Shown one piece after another: positions 5,709 to 5,760 of a stretch of 5,760 bases of DNA (the stretch's first letter is position 1; every line of letters begins with the position of its first letter). The DNA lies in NCBI GenBank assembly GCA_947595555.1, contig CANQES010000086.1, positions 1-5,760 on the forward strand. The letters run 5' to 3'. The notes beneath the pieces are model-generated. The model was not told where the DNA came from. It ran no database searches and worked only from the letters and a program-made list of their open reading frames with translations. The translations under genes and the position numbers were made by a program. This DNA is from an uncultured Clostridia bacterium. GTDB taxonomy: Bacteria > Bacillota > Clostridia > TANB77 > CAG-508.

Positions 5709-5760
5709 AAAAATATTATTGGGAATGAGTGGAGGCGTAGATAGTTCAGTTTCGGCTCTA
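5698..5760 (+). CDS. mnmA: MnmA, tRNA U34 2-thiouridylase (N-terminal fragment, runs off window)
   Basis: Only 21 codons are present, reading MENKKILLGMSGGVDSSVSAL. The SGGVDSS motif (residues 11-17) is the ATP-pyrophosphatase PP-loop, and the preceding KKILLGM together with VSAL after it is typical of MnmA/TrmU, which activates U34 of Lys, Glu and Gln tRNAs and replaces its 2-oxygen with sulfur. The start overlaps the end of sufU by 11 bases in another frame. GAGGAGA at 5678-5684 is the likely ribosome site, with a rather long 13-base spacing. Location directly after sufS-sufU supports MnmA, which needs a cysteine-desulfurase sulfur supply. Other PP-loop enzymes such as ThiI or TilS share the motif, so the call depends partly on context. 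Confidence 0.88.
   Translation, partial: MENKKILLGMSGGVDSSVSAL

Larger units (their letters stand above)
297..5760 (+). other. Predicted single transcription unit: regulator-sufCBDSU-mnmA
   Basis: One consensus promoter precedes seven same-strand genes. The junctions in order are a 4-base gap, a 19-base gap, a 1-base overlap, a 2-base gap, a 15-base gap and an 11-base overlap. No hairpin terminator or convincing internal promoter was seen between them. The unit therefore probably yields one mRNA extending past the right edge. The order sufC-sufB-sufD-sufS-sufU differs from Bacillus subtilis, where sufB is last. Confidence 0.85.

Noticed and set aside
1..5760. CRISPR array, tRNA, rRNA or insertion sequence
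   Set aside because: No regularly spaced repeats, tRNA cloverleaf, rRNA-like sequence or transposase was seen; the only mobile-DNA hint is the GC shift and hairpin at the left end.

Overview
The window is AT-rich DNA (roughly 30% GC by eye) except for its first ~175 bases, which are about 49% GC. Strong AGGAG-type ribosome sites, a textbook sigma-A promoter, a SUF operon with the Gram-positive scaffold protein SufU, and AT-rich codon choice together suggest a low-GC Firmicute, most likely a clostridial-type anaerobe. No species can be named from the sequence.

Layout. Bases 1-175 hold the broken 3' end of an unidentified, GC-richer gene with an apparent one-base frameshift. Bases 176-214 show nothing recognisable. 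A long imperfect hairpin with a T-run (215-286) closes this region as a terminator or repeat-derived element. A perfect TTGACA-17 bp-TATAAT promoter (297-325) follows, overlapped by an 18-bp inverted repeat (325-342) that looks like an operator. From 357 to the right edge, seven same-strand genes are packed with gaps of at most 19 bases or with overlaps: a small winged-helix regulator of DtxR/MntR type, sufC, sufB, sufD, sufS, sufU, and the first 21 codons of mnmA, which runs off the window.

How the genes work together. SufS (a PLP cysteine desulfurase) takes sulfur from cysteine. SufU is the zinc-dependent sulfur acceptor that relays it. SufB-SufC-SufD is the ATP-driven scaffold complex that builds Fe-S clusters. 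MnmA uses relayed sulfur to 2-thiolate U34 of certain tRNAs, so the operon appears to serve both Fe-S assembly and tRNA thiolation.

The most interesting item is the first gene. It has a DtxR/MntR-type fold, but by eye it has lost most of the known MntR metal ligands. In their place it carries a C-terminal C-x8-C-x2-C cysteine cluster. Together with the operator-like palindrome on its own promoter, this suggests an autoregulated Fe-S (or metal) sensor controlling SUF, analogous to IscR or SufR but on a different scaffold. That function is inference.
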